A DNA stretch of 39,010 nucleotides from an uncultured Clostridia bacterium (GCA_945949395.1 CAMFEK010000017.1:1-39010); one strand, 5' to 3'. Positions 23,861-32,651 are shown, counted from the stretch's first letter. Notes: generated from the letters alone by a model not told the origin. Translations and numbers: made by a program.

Positions 23861-23896
23861 AAAAATGACGTCTCTTTTTCAGGACGTCATTTTTTC
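23861..23896. terminator. Strong terminator after the 36-residue ORF
   Basis: AAAATGACGTC (23862-23872) pairs with GACGTCATTTT (23883-23893), then TTT. The stem has A/T ends on both sides and could work in both directions. Confidence 0.85.
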
Positions 23897-23963
23897 TGCC
23901 TTTTTTTGGCGGAATGGCATAAAAGGGAGGAGAAAGGAGCATAACAAATTCGGGAGGTAACTT

Positions 23964-25208
23964 ATGAACCCTTTTGAAGGAAAAACCAAACAGCTTTCCG
24001 ATTATATCGTCGATTGGAAAAAGCTCTATTCTCATCCGTACAACAAAAAGACGACCGATCCATACACGAAAATCCGTATCATTTTAATGAACGGCACGGA
24101 ATTTGAATCCGTGTGGAATTCCCATCAGTTTTCCCGCCACGAAGCCGATCTCGACCTCAAGCGGGATATCGCCCTTTTGCGCCGCGTCGAACAGCAACAG
24201 CAAAAGCGCATCGCGTCTTTGAAACCCGCCGATGAAAGCATTCTCGAAACGACGATCGGCTACGAAATGCTCGCCGTCGATCTGACCGCCGCGCTCGCGC
24301 AGAGCGAGGGGAGCCCCTTGGTGAAAAAGGCGTTGGATTTTGCGCTCCTGGAAGATTTCGACCACCTCTATCGCTATTCCGATCTCCTGGAGGGGGAACG
24401 GCATATCAAGGCGGAAAATCTCGTGGGAAAATACGTGGAGCTCATGCCGGGGCGTCCCACCATCTCTCACCACCGCTACCCTGCGGACGATATCAAGCCG
24501 TATATCGGACCCGGCGACGATCTATTGACAAAATTGAACGTAAACATCATCACGGCGGCGGAGCAACAGACGATGAATTATTATATGAACGTCGGTTCTT
24601 TATACGATTCGGACGAGGGGAGAAAACTCTATCACGAGATCGCCATCGTGGAAGAACAGCACGTTTCCCATTACGGCAGCTTGAAAAATCCCAACTGCAC
24701 CTGGCTCGAAACGCTGCTCCTGCACGAATATACGGAATGTTACCTGTACTATTCCTGCTATCAGACGGAAACGGATAAAAACGTGAAGTCGCTTTGGGAA
24801 GAGCTGTACGAGCAGGAAGTCTGCCATCTGCAATACGTGGGCGAGCTTCTGCGCAAATACGAAAAGAGAGAGCCCTGCGAAATTATCTCAAATCCCGAGT
24901 TCCCGCAGCTTCTGCATCTGAAACCGAGCAAGGAATACGTCCGTCAGGTGCTCTCGTCCGTCAATATCACGGCGTATCGGGAGGACTATAAGGAGGTCTG
25001 CTCGATGGGAGAGGACGCCGACTTCTTCGCCTATCAGAAGACGGTGAATCCGTCCATCACTATCGTGCCCTCGCATTTAGTCATGAAGGAGTATATCGAG
25101 AAAAACGGCAAGGATTACCGCTATCAGGAAGGCGCACATCCCATTCATGCGCTGGACGACAGAATGAAGGACAACACCAAAGAGGGGAGAGATCCCTCCT
25201 GCGGTTAG
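23964..25208 (+). CDS. Unrecognised protein with a ferritin-like diiron motif set
   Basis: A 414-residue soluble protein I cannot name. From residue 200 it carries the ligand order of a ferritin-like diiron four-helix bundle: E200 on a first helix, E230-x-x-H233 on a second, E255/E258 on a third (LLLHEYTE) and E285-x-x-H288 on a fourth (YEQEVCHLQYV). The N-terminal half has a similar but less complete set (E101, E130/H134). The 150-175 region is His-rich (SHHRYP). The ATG has GGGAGGTAACTT upstream. It is a single-gene unit between two terminators. A role in iron, oxygen or peroxide handling is inference from the ligands. Confidence 0.7.
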   Translation: MNPFEGKTKQLSDYIVDWKKLYSHPYNKKTTDPYTKIRIILMNGTEFESVWNSHQFSRHEADLDLKRDIALLRRVEQQQQKRIASLKPADESILETTIGYEMLAVDLTAALAQSEGSPLVKKALDFALLEDFDHLYRYSDLLEGERHIKAENLVGKYVELMPGRPTISHHRYPADDIKPYIGPGDDLLTKLNVNIITAAEQQTMNYYMNVGSLYDSDEGRKLYHEIAIVEEQHVSHYGSLKNPNCTWLETLLLHEYTECYLYYSCYQTETDKNVKSLWEELYEQEVCHLQYVGELLRKYEKREPCEIISNPEFPQLLHLKPSKEYVRQVLSSVNITAYREDYKEVCSMGEDADFFAYQKTVNPSITIVPSHLVMKEYIEKNGKDYRYQEGAHPIHALDDRMKDNTKEGRDPSCG

Positions 25209-25210
25209 TC

Positions 25211-25243
25211 AAAAAAAATCGGCTTTTCAAAAGCCGATTTTTC
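25211..25243. terminator. Bidirectional terminator between convergent genes
   Basis: AAAATCGGCTT (25215-25225) pairs with AAGCCGATTTT (25231-25241). A-run before and T-run after allow termination on both strands. Confidence 0.88.
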
Positions 25244-25800
25244 TATTCCTCCGCAGTATCGGAAAGGGAAAAGTTTTCCCGAGCGGTCTTCAGCATCAGA
25301 TAAAAGCAGACGGCGTTCCCGATTGCGACGAGCGCGTGGGGGAGCAGGGCGAGATTTCTGTTGAACAGGGAATAACCCGCCACGTCGGAATATGCCATGG
25401 AGATAAACTCCAAAGCGAAGGAGGCGATCAGGCAGAGGGCGGTGACAAGCACGGTGACGAGCGTGAACGCCTTGACGGGAACGTTTGCGTTCGGATATAA
25501 CTTTTTCAGTTGCAGGGAGTAGTAGATGATGAAGTAAATATAAAAGAATGGGATGAGCAGGAGCAGCCATGCGCGCATGGGCATCGTTCCCCGATTGTCG
25601 GAAAACATATCCGAGGAGGACATGACGAAATTGTTGTCCGACTGCACGTTATAGAGGGCGAAAAATTTTTTCAAAATAAAGACGAGGCAGAGAATGTTGC
25701 AGACGAATAAAAATCCGTATAGCGTCAGCACGCTCGTGAGAGCCGCGTTGAACAGATTTCCCGCCGTCGCTTCTTCTTTTAAGATTTCCCAAAAACTCAT
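25243..25800 (-). CDS. Four-helix membrane protein of unknown function
   Basis: A 185-residue membrane protein with four hydrophobic helices (about 22-45, 76-97, 111-132, 150-170) and a polar loop (SSSDMFSDNRG) between the first two. No family is recognised. CAGGAGATATT precedes the ATG. It lies 62 bases downstream of serA, with the serA terminator in between, so expression may come from read-through; no separate promoter was seen in the short gap. Confidence 0.65.
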   Translation of the reverse strand: MSFWEILKEEATAGNLFNAALTSVLTLYGFLFVCNILCLVFILKKFFALYNVQSDNNFVMSSSDMFSDNRGTMPMRAWLLLLIPFFYIYFIIYYSLQLKKLYPNANVPVKAFTLVTVLVTALCLIASFALEFISMAYSDVAGYSLFNRNLALLPHALVAIGNAVCFYLMLKTARENFSLSDTAEE

Positions 25801-25811
25801 AATATCTCCTG

Positions 25812-25846
25812 ATGAAAAAGGGAGACGAAAATAGTTTCGTCTCCCT
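25812..25846 (-). terminator. Intrinsic terminator of serC-serA
   Basis: AGGGAGACGAAA (25819-25830) pairs with TTTCGTCTCCCT (25835-25846); five T follow on the minus strand. Confidence 0.87.
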
Positions 25847-25862
25847 GTTGTTTTGAATAAAA

Positions 25863-27029
25863 TTACTTAATGACGCGCACGCGGATAACGCCCTCGAGAG
25901 AGGAAATCATATCGATCGAGCTTGCGGAGGCGTCTTTATCCAAATCGAGGATCAGATACGCGTAGTCGCCCTTGGACTTATCGAGCATGTGCTCGATGTT
26001 GATGCCCTGCGCGGAGACAATACTCAAGATCTTGGAGAGGATCTCCTTCACGTTCTTATGAAGAACGGTGATACGCGTGCAGGATTCTCTGGGCATGGAG
26101 CAGGCGGGATAATGCACGCTGTTCGTGATATTGCCGTTTTCGATGTAATCGACGAGTTCGGTCGCCGCCATGTAAGCGCAGTTATCTTCCGCTTCGGGCG
26201 TGGACGCGCCGAGGTGAGGCAGGCAGAGAATGTTTTCCTTGCCGAGCATTTCGGGCGCGGCGAAGTCCGTGATGTAGCGGGAAACCTTTCCGCTCTCGAC
26301 AGCCGCGATCATCGCCGCCGTGTTCACGAGTTCTCCTCTGGAGTTGTTGATGATGACGACGCCGTCTTTGCAGAGCGCGAGCGTTTCCGCCGAGAAGGTA
26401 TCCTTGGTGTCCGCGTTCAAGGGAACGTGAACGGTGATGAAATCGCACGTCTTGAAGATATCTTTAAGATCGGTAACTCTCTTGACTTTATTGTTCAACG
26501 ACCATGCGCCCTGAATGGAAATGAAGGGGTCGTAACCGATCACGTTCATGCCTAAATCGAGCGCGGTGTTGGCGACCATCGCGCCGATCGCGCCGAGACC
26601 GATCACGCCGAGCGTCTTGCCCATCACTTCCTGACCGACGAACTTGCCTTTGCCCTTTTCCACCGTTTTGGAGAGAGCGGGATCCTCGGTGAGCGTCTGC
26701 ACCCAGTTGGCGCCCTCCACGATCTTTCTGCCGCCGAGGAAGAGCTCGCAGATCACGAGTTCCTTTACGGCGTTGGCGTTGGCGCCGGGGGTGTTGAATA
26801 CCACGATGCCCTTTTCCGCGCACACGTCGCAGGGAATGTTATTTACGCCTGCGCCTGCGCGGGCGATGGCGAGGAGCGCGGGGTTGGATGCAAAATCGTA
26901 TTCCTTCATCTGTGCGCTTCTTACCATGATGCCGTCGGGATTTTCCGCCTTGTCGGTATAAACGTAGCTTGCGGGGAATACTTCGTCAGCCACGGGGCTG
27001 ATGGAATTTAATTTAAGTACGGTAGCCAT
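25863..27029 (-). CDS. serA: D-3-phosphoglycerate dehydrogenase
   Basis: A 388-residue SerA, the first step of serine synthesis, oxidising 3-phosphoglycerate with NAD+. The cofactor motif GLGAIG is at 144-149. The catalytic Arg (NNSRGELV), a Glu/Asp relay (ITDFAAPE) and His (LPHLGAST) are in place. The C-terminal 70 residues (NVKEILSKILSIVSAQGINIEH...) form an ACT domain, the usual site of serine feedback. It lacks the extra intervening domain of the long-form enzyme. It follows serC by 20 bases in one operon. Confidence 0.94.
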   Translation of the reverse strand: MATVLKLNSISPVADEVFPASYVYTDKAENPDGIMVRSAQMKEYDFASNPALLAIARAGAGVNNIPCDVCAEKGIVVFNTPGANANAVKELVICELFLGGRKIVEGANWVQTLTEDPALSKTVEKGKGKFVGQEVMGKTLGVIGLGAIGAMVANTALDLGMNVIGYDPFISIQGAWSLNNKVKRVTDLKDIFKTCDFITVHVPLNADTKDTFSAETLALCKDGVVIINNSRGELVNTAAMIAAVESGKVSRYITDFAAPEMLGKENILCLPHLGASTPEAEDNCAYMAATELVDYIENGNITNSVHYPACSMPRESCTRITVLHKNVKEILSKILSIVSAQGINIEHMLDKSKGDYAYLILDLDKDASASSIDMISSLEGVIRVRVIK

Positions 27030-27049
27030 TTTCTTCTCTTCTCCCTTTC

Positions 27050-28138
27050 TTATTTATTTTCCGTTTCGAATTTCTTCATGAATTCGATGAGCGCCTTCAC
27101 GCCCTCTACGGGCATTGCGTTGTAGATGGACGCTCTCATGCCGCCTACGAGTCTGTGTCCCTTCAAGGATACGAGTCCCGCTTTCGCCGCTTCGGAAACG
27201 AACTTTGCGTCGAGTTCTTCGCTTCCCGTAACGAAGGGAACGTTCATGATGGAACGGAAGGGCTTTTCGACGTAGTTCTTATAGAGGGAGGAATTGTCGA
27301 TAAAGTCGTACAAGAGCCCCGCCTTGTATTCGTTGATCTCGTTAATGGCTTTGATGCCGCCGAGATTTTTCAATCTCCGCATCACGAGGTTGGCGATGTA
27401 GATGGGGAAGCAGGGAGGCGTATTGTAGAGGGAGTGATCTCCTTCCTTATCCTGCGTCTTCCATTTGAGCATGGTCGGGCAGAGGGGTTGAGGGTTCTGC
27501 ATGAGGGAGCGCTTGGCGATCACGATGGTGACGCCTGCGGGCGCTACGTTCTTCTGCGCGCCGGCGTAGATCACGCCGAACTTGCTCACGTCGATTTCTC
27601 TGGACAAGATTTCAGAGGACATATCGGCGACGAGGGGAATATTGCCCGTTTCGGGGAATTCCGCGTAGCGGGTACCGAAAATGGTGTTGTTGGAGCAGAT
27701 ATGTACGTAATCGGCGTCCGCGTCGATGGCAAGGCTCTTTACGTCGGGGATATAGGTGAAGTTTTTATCCTTGGAGGAGGCGATGCACTTCGCGCCTTCG
27801 CCGTAATAGATCTGACCTTCCTGATAGGCTTTGTTGGAGAAATTTCCGGTCACGATATAGTCCGCCTTGTCTCCCTTTTTGAGGTTTAAGGGAACCGCCG
27901 CAAACTGCTGGCTCGCGCCGCCCTGCACGAAGAGTACGGCGTAATCGTCGGGTACGTTCAAAAGGGAACGAAGAGTTGCTTCCGCTTCTTCTACGACGGC
28001 GACGAATTTCTTGTTTCTATGTGAAATTTCGGTAACGGACATACCCGTTCCGCCAAAATCGAGAAGATCGCGCTGCGCCTCTTCTAAAACTTCCATGGGG
28101 AGAGTGGAAGGACCTGCTGCAAAATTATAAGCTCTCAT
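27050..28138 (-). CDS. serC: Phosphoserine aminotransferase
   Basis: A 362-residue PLP enzyme that converts 3-phosphohydroxypyruvate and glutamate to phosphoserine. The PLP Lys is K196 (GAQKNVAPAG), and FAAGPSTLP at the start plus GGASQQF near 73 are family features. AAGGAG precedes the ATG. It is the first gene of serC-serA; a phosphoserine phosphatase gene is not in the window. Confidence 0.95.
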   Translation of the reverse strand: MRAYNFAAGPSTLPMEVLEEAQRDLLDFGGTGMSVTEISHRNKKFVAVVEEAEATLRSLLNVPDDYAVLFVQGGASQQFAAVPLNLKKGDKADYIVTGNFSNKAYQEGQIYYGEGAKCIASSKDKNFTYIPDVKSLAIDADADYVHICSNNTIFGTRYAEFPETGNIPLVADMSSEILSREIDVSKFGVIYAGAQKNVAPAGVTIVIAKRSLMQNPQPLCPTMLKWKTQDKEGDHSLYNTPPCFPIYIANLVMRRLKNLGGIKAINEINEYKAGLLYDFIDNSSLYKNYVEKPFRSIMNVPFVTGSEELDAKFVSEAAKAGLVSLKGHRLVGGMRASIYNAMPVEGVKALIEFMKKFETENK

Positions 28139-28172
28139 AAGATTTTATTAACTCCTTAAATCTTTTCTATAT

Positions 28173-28201
28173 ATTATAATACGACTTTATCGATTTGGCA
28201 A
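28173..28201 (-). promoter_or_regulatory. Promoter of serC-serA
   Basis: On the minus strand TTGCCA (28201-28196), 17 bases, TATAAT (28178-28173). No T-box or riboswitch is visible in the short leader. Confidence 0.85.
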
Positions 28202-28345
28202 GTAAATTCGGCGTACAAATTTCGATATTCTAAATTCTTTGGATAAAACAATAAATATATACAATTTTTATAGATATTTATTCATTTCCGCTCTCAAAAA
28301 AGAGGGGAACGTCAGGGAAAAATGAAAAAAAGAGTCCTCATTCGG
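28202..28345. other. AT-rich divergent intergenic stretch with an inverted repeat
   Basis: Between the serC and RNase J promoters. AATAAATAT (28250-28258) and ATATTTATT (28274-28282) form a 9-bp perfect inverted repeat. No ORF with a ribosome site is seen. Confidence 0.4.
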
Positions 28346-28374
28346 TTTACTTTTTTTTGTTTTTCGTGTAAAAT
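28346..28374 (+). promoter_or_regulatory. Promoter of the RNase J operon
   Basis: TTTACT (28346-28351), 17 bases, TAAAAT (28369-28374). The start of transcription would be about 100 bases before the TTG start codon, giving a long leader. Confidence 0.7.
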
Positions 28375-28409
28375 AGAAAAGAACGAAAAAAACTGAAGAA
28401 AAAAGGAGA

Positions 28410-28446
28410 CAGTAACGCCTACGATGCTTTCGGCGGTACTGCCTTC
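28410..28446 (+). promoter_or_regulatory. RNase J leader hairpin
   Basis: CAGTAACGCC pairs with GGCGGTACTG (one A-G mismatch) around a 12-base loop in the 5' leader. AAAAGGAGA lies just before it. A tiny frame, MLSAVLPSLS, starts inside the loop. Such leaders often set mRNA stability, and RNase J itself could act on it; this is inference. Confidence 0.4.
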
Positions 28447-28483
28447 GTTATCCTAATTATTATATTATAAGGAGAAAAAATAT

Positions 28484-30670
28484 TTGAACGATACTATGAA
28501 CCGCGTCGGCAACGACCGACAAAACGACGGCACTTCCTCCGGCACCGAATTCAAAAAGCCCGACATCTTCTCTACGATGGCGTATCTGGGCAAGAGCGAA
28601 TCGGCGCAGACGACGGAAAAATCCGTAGAGAAAACTTCGGAAAACAAGGGGGAGAAGAAAGCGACCAAAAAAAGGGGCGGACGGAGCAGACAGGAAAAGG
28701 CAAACGCCGAATCCGCCGCGCCCGCCAAGGAGGAGAGGGCGCAAAGAGGCAAAAAGGTATATGCCGATCGCGGGCACGACAGGAACGCGATCCGCTCCAT
28801 GACGGACGAGGAGAGAAAGAGACTCCGCGAACAGCTCATCGCCGAAACGAATTCCTACTTGACGGAAAACGAAAAAGCGCCGGAGAAGAAGGGCGCGCAG
28901 GGTAATTTAGAGAAAGTAAAAAAACAGAGACAGCCCAAGAAAAACTTGTCCGCCGTCAAGGAAACACCCGAACCCGAAAAGGTAGAAAAACAGACCAAAA
29001 AGCAGAAGGATAAGGGCAAAAAGCCCGTCAAGGTGCTCTTTTTGGGCGGCGTGGGCGAAATCGGTAAGAATATGACCGCGCTCGAGTACGGCAACGATAT
29101 CATCATCATCGATGCCGGTATGTCCTTCCCCGACGAGGAGATGCCCGGCGTCGACGTCGTTTTGCCGGATATCGGGTATCTCGTAAAGAATAAGGACAAG
29201 ATCAAGGGAATCTTCATCACGCACGGTCACGAGGACCATATCGGCGGCATTCCCTATCTCTTGAAACAGATCAATCCCAAGACGCCCATCTACGGCACCA
29301 AGCTCACGCTTGCGCTCGCGGACAACAAGATTCGCGAACACCGCATTTCCAACGTCGTCATGAAGGCGCAAGCCCCCGGCGATAGGGTGAAAGCGGGATG
29401 CTTCGAGGTGGAATTCGTCAACGTCAACCACTCCATTTCGGGCGCGGTGGCGTTCGCCATCGATACGCCCTGCGGTCTCGTCTATCACAGCGGCGACTTT
29501 AAGATCGATCTCACGCCCGTAGCCGGCGAGCCCATCGACTTAAAGCGCATCGCGCAGCTCGGTGACAAGGGTGTCACCTTGTATCTCGGGGAATCCACCA
29601 ACATCGAGCGCCCCGGCTATACCATGAGTGAGACGGTCGTAGGCACCACGTTCGAGCATCTCTTTGCCGAAAACACCGAACGCCGCATCGTCATCGCCAC
29701 CTTCGCCTCCAACGTACACCGCTTAAAGCAGATCATTGACGTCGCCGTTCGATATAACCGCAAGGTCGCCCTCTCGGGCAGAAGTATGCTGAACGTGGTG
29801 GAGGCGGCTTCCAAGATCGGCGAGCTCACCATTCCCGAAGGCGTTTTGGTCGACGTGGAGAAAATCAAAAATTATTTCGATAAGGAGATCGTCATCATCT
29901 CCACGGGCACGCAGGGCGAGCCGATGAGCGCGCTCACCCGCATGGCAAACGGCGAGTACAACAAAGTCACCATCGGCAGCAACGATACCGTGATTTTATC
30001 CGCGACGCCCATTCCCGGCAACGAGAAGATGATCTATAAGGTCATCAACAATCTGTATAAAAAGGGCGCGAACGTGGTGTACGAGAGCCTCGAAAAGGTG
30101 CACGTCTCCGGACATGCCTGCCAGGAGGAGCATAAGATTATTCACCGCCTGCTAAAGCCCAAGTTCTTTATCCCCGTTCACGGCGAATACCGTCACTTAA
30201 AGCGCCATGCGCTGCTCGCCGAGGATATGGGCACACCCGAATCTCACGTCATCATTCCCGACGTGGGCAATCAGGTGGAGTTTACCGAAAACAGCATTCG
30301 CCGCGGCAATAACTTCCCCGCGGGCGTCACGATCATCGACGGCAGCGGCAGCGAGGACTTTTCGTCCAGCGAAGTCATGCGCGATAGGAGACTCATTTCG
30401 GCGGAAGGTATGTTCGTCGTGGCTCTCGCCGTATCGGACGGCGTGGTAGTCGGCGATCCCGTCATCGAAAACAGGGGCGTCATGCTCCCCGACGACAGGG
30501 ATTACGAAAAGGATATGCTCAAGATCGTCCGCCTTATTCTCGACAAATGGGAGGGCGGGGAGAAAAAACAAAAAGCTCTCACGGATGAGATTTCCAAGGA
30601 GCTCCGTGGGTTCCTCACCAGAAAGACCAAGCAATCTCCCCTGATTCTGCCCCTTATCCTCAACGTGTAA
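28484..30670 (+). CDS. rnj: Ribonuclease J with a long basic N-terminal extension
   Basis: A 728-residue metallo-beta-lactamase/beta-CASP ribonuclease for mRNA decay and rRNA maturation. The catalytic core begins near residue 180 (PVKVLFLGGVGEIGKNM), with zinc ligands in HGHEDHIGG (247-255) and later the STGTQGEP and VSGHA segments. The first 180 residues are a charged, low-complexity Lys/Glu/Gln extension absent from the 555-residue Bacillus enzymes; it may bind RNA or partners. The TTG at 28484 is chosen because TAAGGAG lies nine bases upstream; an ATG at 28496 is too far away. A tRNA methyltransferase gene follows after 29 bases. Confidence 0.93.
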   Translation: MNDTMNRVGNDRQNDGTSSGTEFKKPDIFSTMAYLGKSESAQTTEKSVEKTSENKGEKKATKKRGGRSRQEKANAESAAPAKEERAQRGKKVYADRGHDRNAIRSMTDEERKRLREQLIAETNSYLTENEKAPEKKGAQGNLEKVKKQRQPKKNLSAVKETPEPEKVEKQTKKQKDKGKKPVKVLFLGGVGEIGKNMTALEYGNDIIIIDAGMSFPDEEMPGVDVVLPDIGYLVKNKDKIKGIFITHGHEDHIGGIPYLLKQINPKTPIYGTKLTLALADNKIREHRISNVVMKAQAPGDRVKAGCFEVEFVNVNHSISGAVAFAIDTPCGLVYHSGDFKIDLTPVAGEPIDLKRIAQLGDKGVTLYLGESTNIERPGYTMSETVVGTTFEHLFAENTERRIVIATFASNVHRLKQIIDVAVRYNRKVALSGRSMLNVVEAASKIGELTIPEGVLVDVEKIKNYFDKEIVIISTGTQGEPMSALTRMANGEYNKVTIGSNDTVILSATPIPGNEKMIYKVINNLYKKGANVVYESLEKVHVSGHACQEEHKIIHRLLKPKFFIPVHGEYRHLKRHALLAEDMGTPESHVIIPDVGNQVEFTENSIRRGNNFPAGVTIIDGSGSEDFSSSEVMRDRRLISAEGMFVVALAVSDGVVVGDPVIENRGVMLPDDRDYEKDMLKIVRLILDKWEGGEKKQKALTDEISKELRGFLTRKTKQSPLILPLILNV

Positions 30671-30699
30671 CGCACTTCTTCCCCTTTATCACAAAGATT

Positions 30700-31326
30700 A
30701 TGAAATATACCGCAAGTTTAGCTAAAATCAAAGGGATCGACGAAAGGATCTTAAAGAAGAGGGAAGAGGCGCTAAAACGGGAGATCCCCGTCATGGACGA
30801 GGAGACGCTCAATTTTCTCTTGACCTTTTTGCGCGGCTTGCGGCCGAAAAAGATTTTGGAGATCGGCACCGCGGTCGGACTTTCGGCGGCGGCTATGCTC
30901 GACTGCTTAAAGGACTCCAAGGTCACGACCATCGAGGTCGAGGAAGAGCGGTATCTCGAGGCGAAGAAAAATCTCGCCGCGCTCGGATTTGCCGACCGCG
31001 CGACCTGTCATCTGGGCGACGCGGGGGAAATCCTCAATATGATGGACGCCGACGGCTGTTTCGATTTTATCTTTCTCGACGGACCGAAGGCGCAATATCT
31101 CAACTATCTCTTCGATTGCAAGCGACTGCTGAAAAAGGGCGGCGTCCTGTTTGCGGACGACGTGCTGTTATTCGGCTGGGTGAGCGGAGAGACGGAAATG
31201 CCCTACAAGCGGCACTCCATCGTGGCGAAAATCAAGGAATATCTGGAAACCGTTTCCGCCGATCCCGAGCTTTCCACGTCCGTATTGAACGTGGGCGACG
31301 GGGTGGCGATCTCGGTGAAATATTAA
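30700..31326 (+). CDS. trmR: tRNA 5-hydroxyuridine methyltransferase (TrmR/YrrM-like)
   Basis: A 208-residue class I methyltransferase of the catechol-O-methyltransferase-like group. The SAM loop is ILEIGTAVGLSA (52-63), followed by TTIEVEE and FDFIFLDGPKAQY, the group signature with metal-binding Asp residues. In Bacillus TrmR methylates 5-hydroxyuridine at the wobble position of tRNA to 5-methoxyuridine and is encoded next to the U32-family hydroxylation genes; the same adjacency is seen here. The ribosome site is weak. It lies five bases before trhP. Confidence 0.85.
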   Translation: MKYTASLAKIKGIDERILKKREEALKREIPVMDEETLNFLLTFLRGLRPKKILEIGTAVGLSAAAMLDCLKDSKVTTIEVEEERYLEAKKNLAALGFADRATCHLGDAGEILNMMDADGCFDFIFLDGPKAQYLNYLFDCKRLLKKGGVLFADDVLLFGWVSGETEMPYKRHSIVAKIKEYLETVSADPELSTSVLNVGDGVAISVKY

Positions 31327-31331
31327 CGACT

Positions 31332-32540
31332 ATGGAAAAAATCAATAAAAGCGAACTGCTCGCTCCGGCGGGAAATTTCTCAAAATTGCAAACGGCGCTC
31401 CACTTCGGCGCGGACGCCGTCTATATCGGCGGAAAGAGCTTTTCCCTGCGCACCTTCGCCGATAATTTTACGCGCGAGGAGATGATCGCCGCCGTAAAAG
31501 AGGCGCACGAAAAGCAAAAAAAGGTGTACGTCACGGCGAATATCTTCGCCAAAAACGCAGATTTCGCCGAGCTGGAAGAATATTTGAAATTCCTCGAAAG
31601 CATTTCGGCTGACGCCGTTCTCATCTCCGATCCGGGCGTCGTCTACCTTTCTAAAAAAGTTGCGCCCAAGCTCACCGTGCATCTTTCGACGCAGGCGAAT
31701 ACGACGAATAAGTACGCCGTCAAGTTCTGGCGGGAGACGGGGCTTTCCCGCGTCGTCCTCGCGCGCGAGCTCTCCTTAAAAGAGATTGCCGAAATTCACG
31801 ATTTCGTGCCCGAAATGGAATTAGAGGCGTTCGTGCACGGCGCTATGTGCATTTCGTACAGCGGCAGATGCCTGCTTTCCAACTATCTCGACGGCAGGGA
31901 ATCCAACCGCGGCGCCTGCGTGCAGGCGTGCCGTTGGAAGTACGCGATCCGTCAGGTTTCTCCCAAGGAGAGCGGCGAGGAGCTCGAGATTTCCGAGGAT
32001 AGCAAGGGAACCTATATTCTGAACAGCAAGGACCTCAACATGATAGCCTACCTTGACGAAATGCAGAGGGCGGGTGTTTCTTCCTTCAAGATCGAGGGCA
32101 GAATGAAGAGCGAGTACTATCTCGCCACCGTCATCAACGCCTACCGCCGCGCCATCGACGGGGGCGTGACCGAAGAGTTAAAGCGCGAGCTCTGTAATGC
32201 CGCGCATCGCGATTACACGACCGCCTATATGCTCGGAAATAACGATAAAACGGTCAATTACACCGACTCGCAGGAAAAGGGGGATTGCGACTTCATTGCC
32301 ACCGTCGTAGGGTATGAAAACGGCTTTGTTAAGGCGGAAATGCGTAACCGTTTCAAAAAGGGAGATGTGTTGCAGGTGCTTTCCGCCGACGGGAATTTCG
32401 GCAAGCGCTTTGCGGTGGGGGATTTCTTCACCTCCAAGGGCGAGCTCGCCCGGGACGGAAAGCTCGTGCAGGAAGTATACGCCATTCCCTGTCCGTACGA
32501 ATTGCAGGCGGGCGACCTCTTGCGTCGAGAGAGAAAGTAA
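31332..32540 (+). CDS. trhP: U32-family tRNA wobble-uridine hydroxylation protein TrhP
   Basis: A 402-residue U32 'peptidase'-family protein. TrhP members make 5-hydroxyuridine in tRNA rather than cleave peptides. The start ELLAPAGNFSKLQTAL and GADAVYIGG is typical, and four Cys (C173, C180, C196, C200 in the GAMCISYSGRC...GACVQAC region) fit a [4Fe-4S] site. The ATG at 31332 lies five bases after trmR; the longer in-frame reading covers the methyltransferase gene and is rejected. Bacillus has two such genes (trhP1, trhP2); only one is here. Together with trmR it forms a two-step wobble modification unit. Confidence 0.88.
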   Translation: MEKINKSELLAPAGNFSKLQTALHFGADAVYIGGKSFSLRTFADNFTREEMIAAVKEAHEKQKKVYVTANIFAKNADFAELEEYLKFLESISADAVLISDPGVVYLSKKVAPKLTVHLSTQANTTNKYAVKFWRETGLSRVVLARELSLKEIAEIHDFVPEMELEAFVHGAMCISYSGRCLLSNYLDGRESNRGACVQACRWKYAIRQVSPKESGEELEISEDSKGTYILNSKDLNMIAYLDEMQRAGVSSFKIEGRMKSEYYLATVINAYRRAIDGGVTEELKRELCNAAHRDYTTAYMLGNNDKTVNYTDSQEKGDCDFIATVVGYENGFVKAEMRNRFKKGDVLQVLSADGNFGKRFAVGDFFTSKGELARDGKLVQEVYAIPCPYELQAGDLLRRERK

Positions 32541-32542
32541 GT

Positions 32543-32576
32543 AAAAAAATTGCTCCTGATCCGAGCAATTTTTTTT
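32543..32576 (+). terminator. Terminator of the RNase J-trmR-trhP operon
   Basis: AAAATTGCTC (32546-32555) pairs with GAGCAATTTT (32563-32572), followed by further T. Confidence 0.88.
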
Positions 32577-32586
32577 GTTCGTTTTG

Positions 32587-32615
32587 TTGATATTTGAAGG
32601 ATAACGTTGTATAAT
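32587..32615 (+). promoter_or_regulatory. Promoter of rpe-thiN
   Basis: TTGATA (32587-32592), 17 bases, TATAAT (32610-32615). Confidence 0.88.
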
Positions 32616-32651
32616 GGGAAAGGAAAAATCCGATTAAAAAGGAGACCTGTC

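Noticed and set aside
28139..28201. T-box or riboswitch before serC
   Set aside because: The leader between the -10 box and the ATG is only about 35 bases, too short for either.
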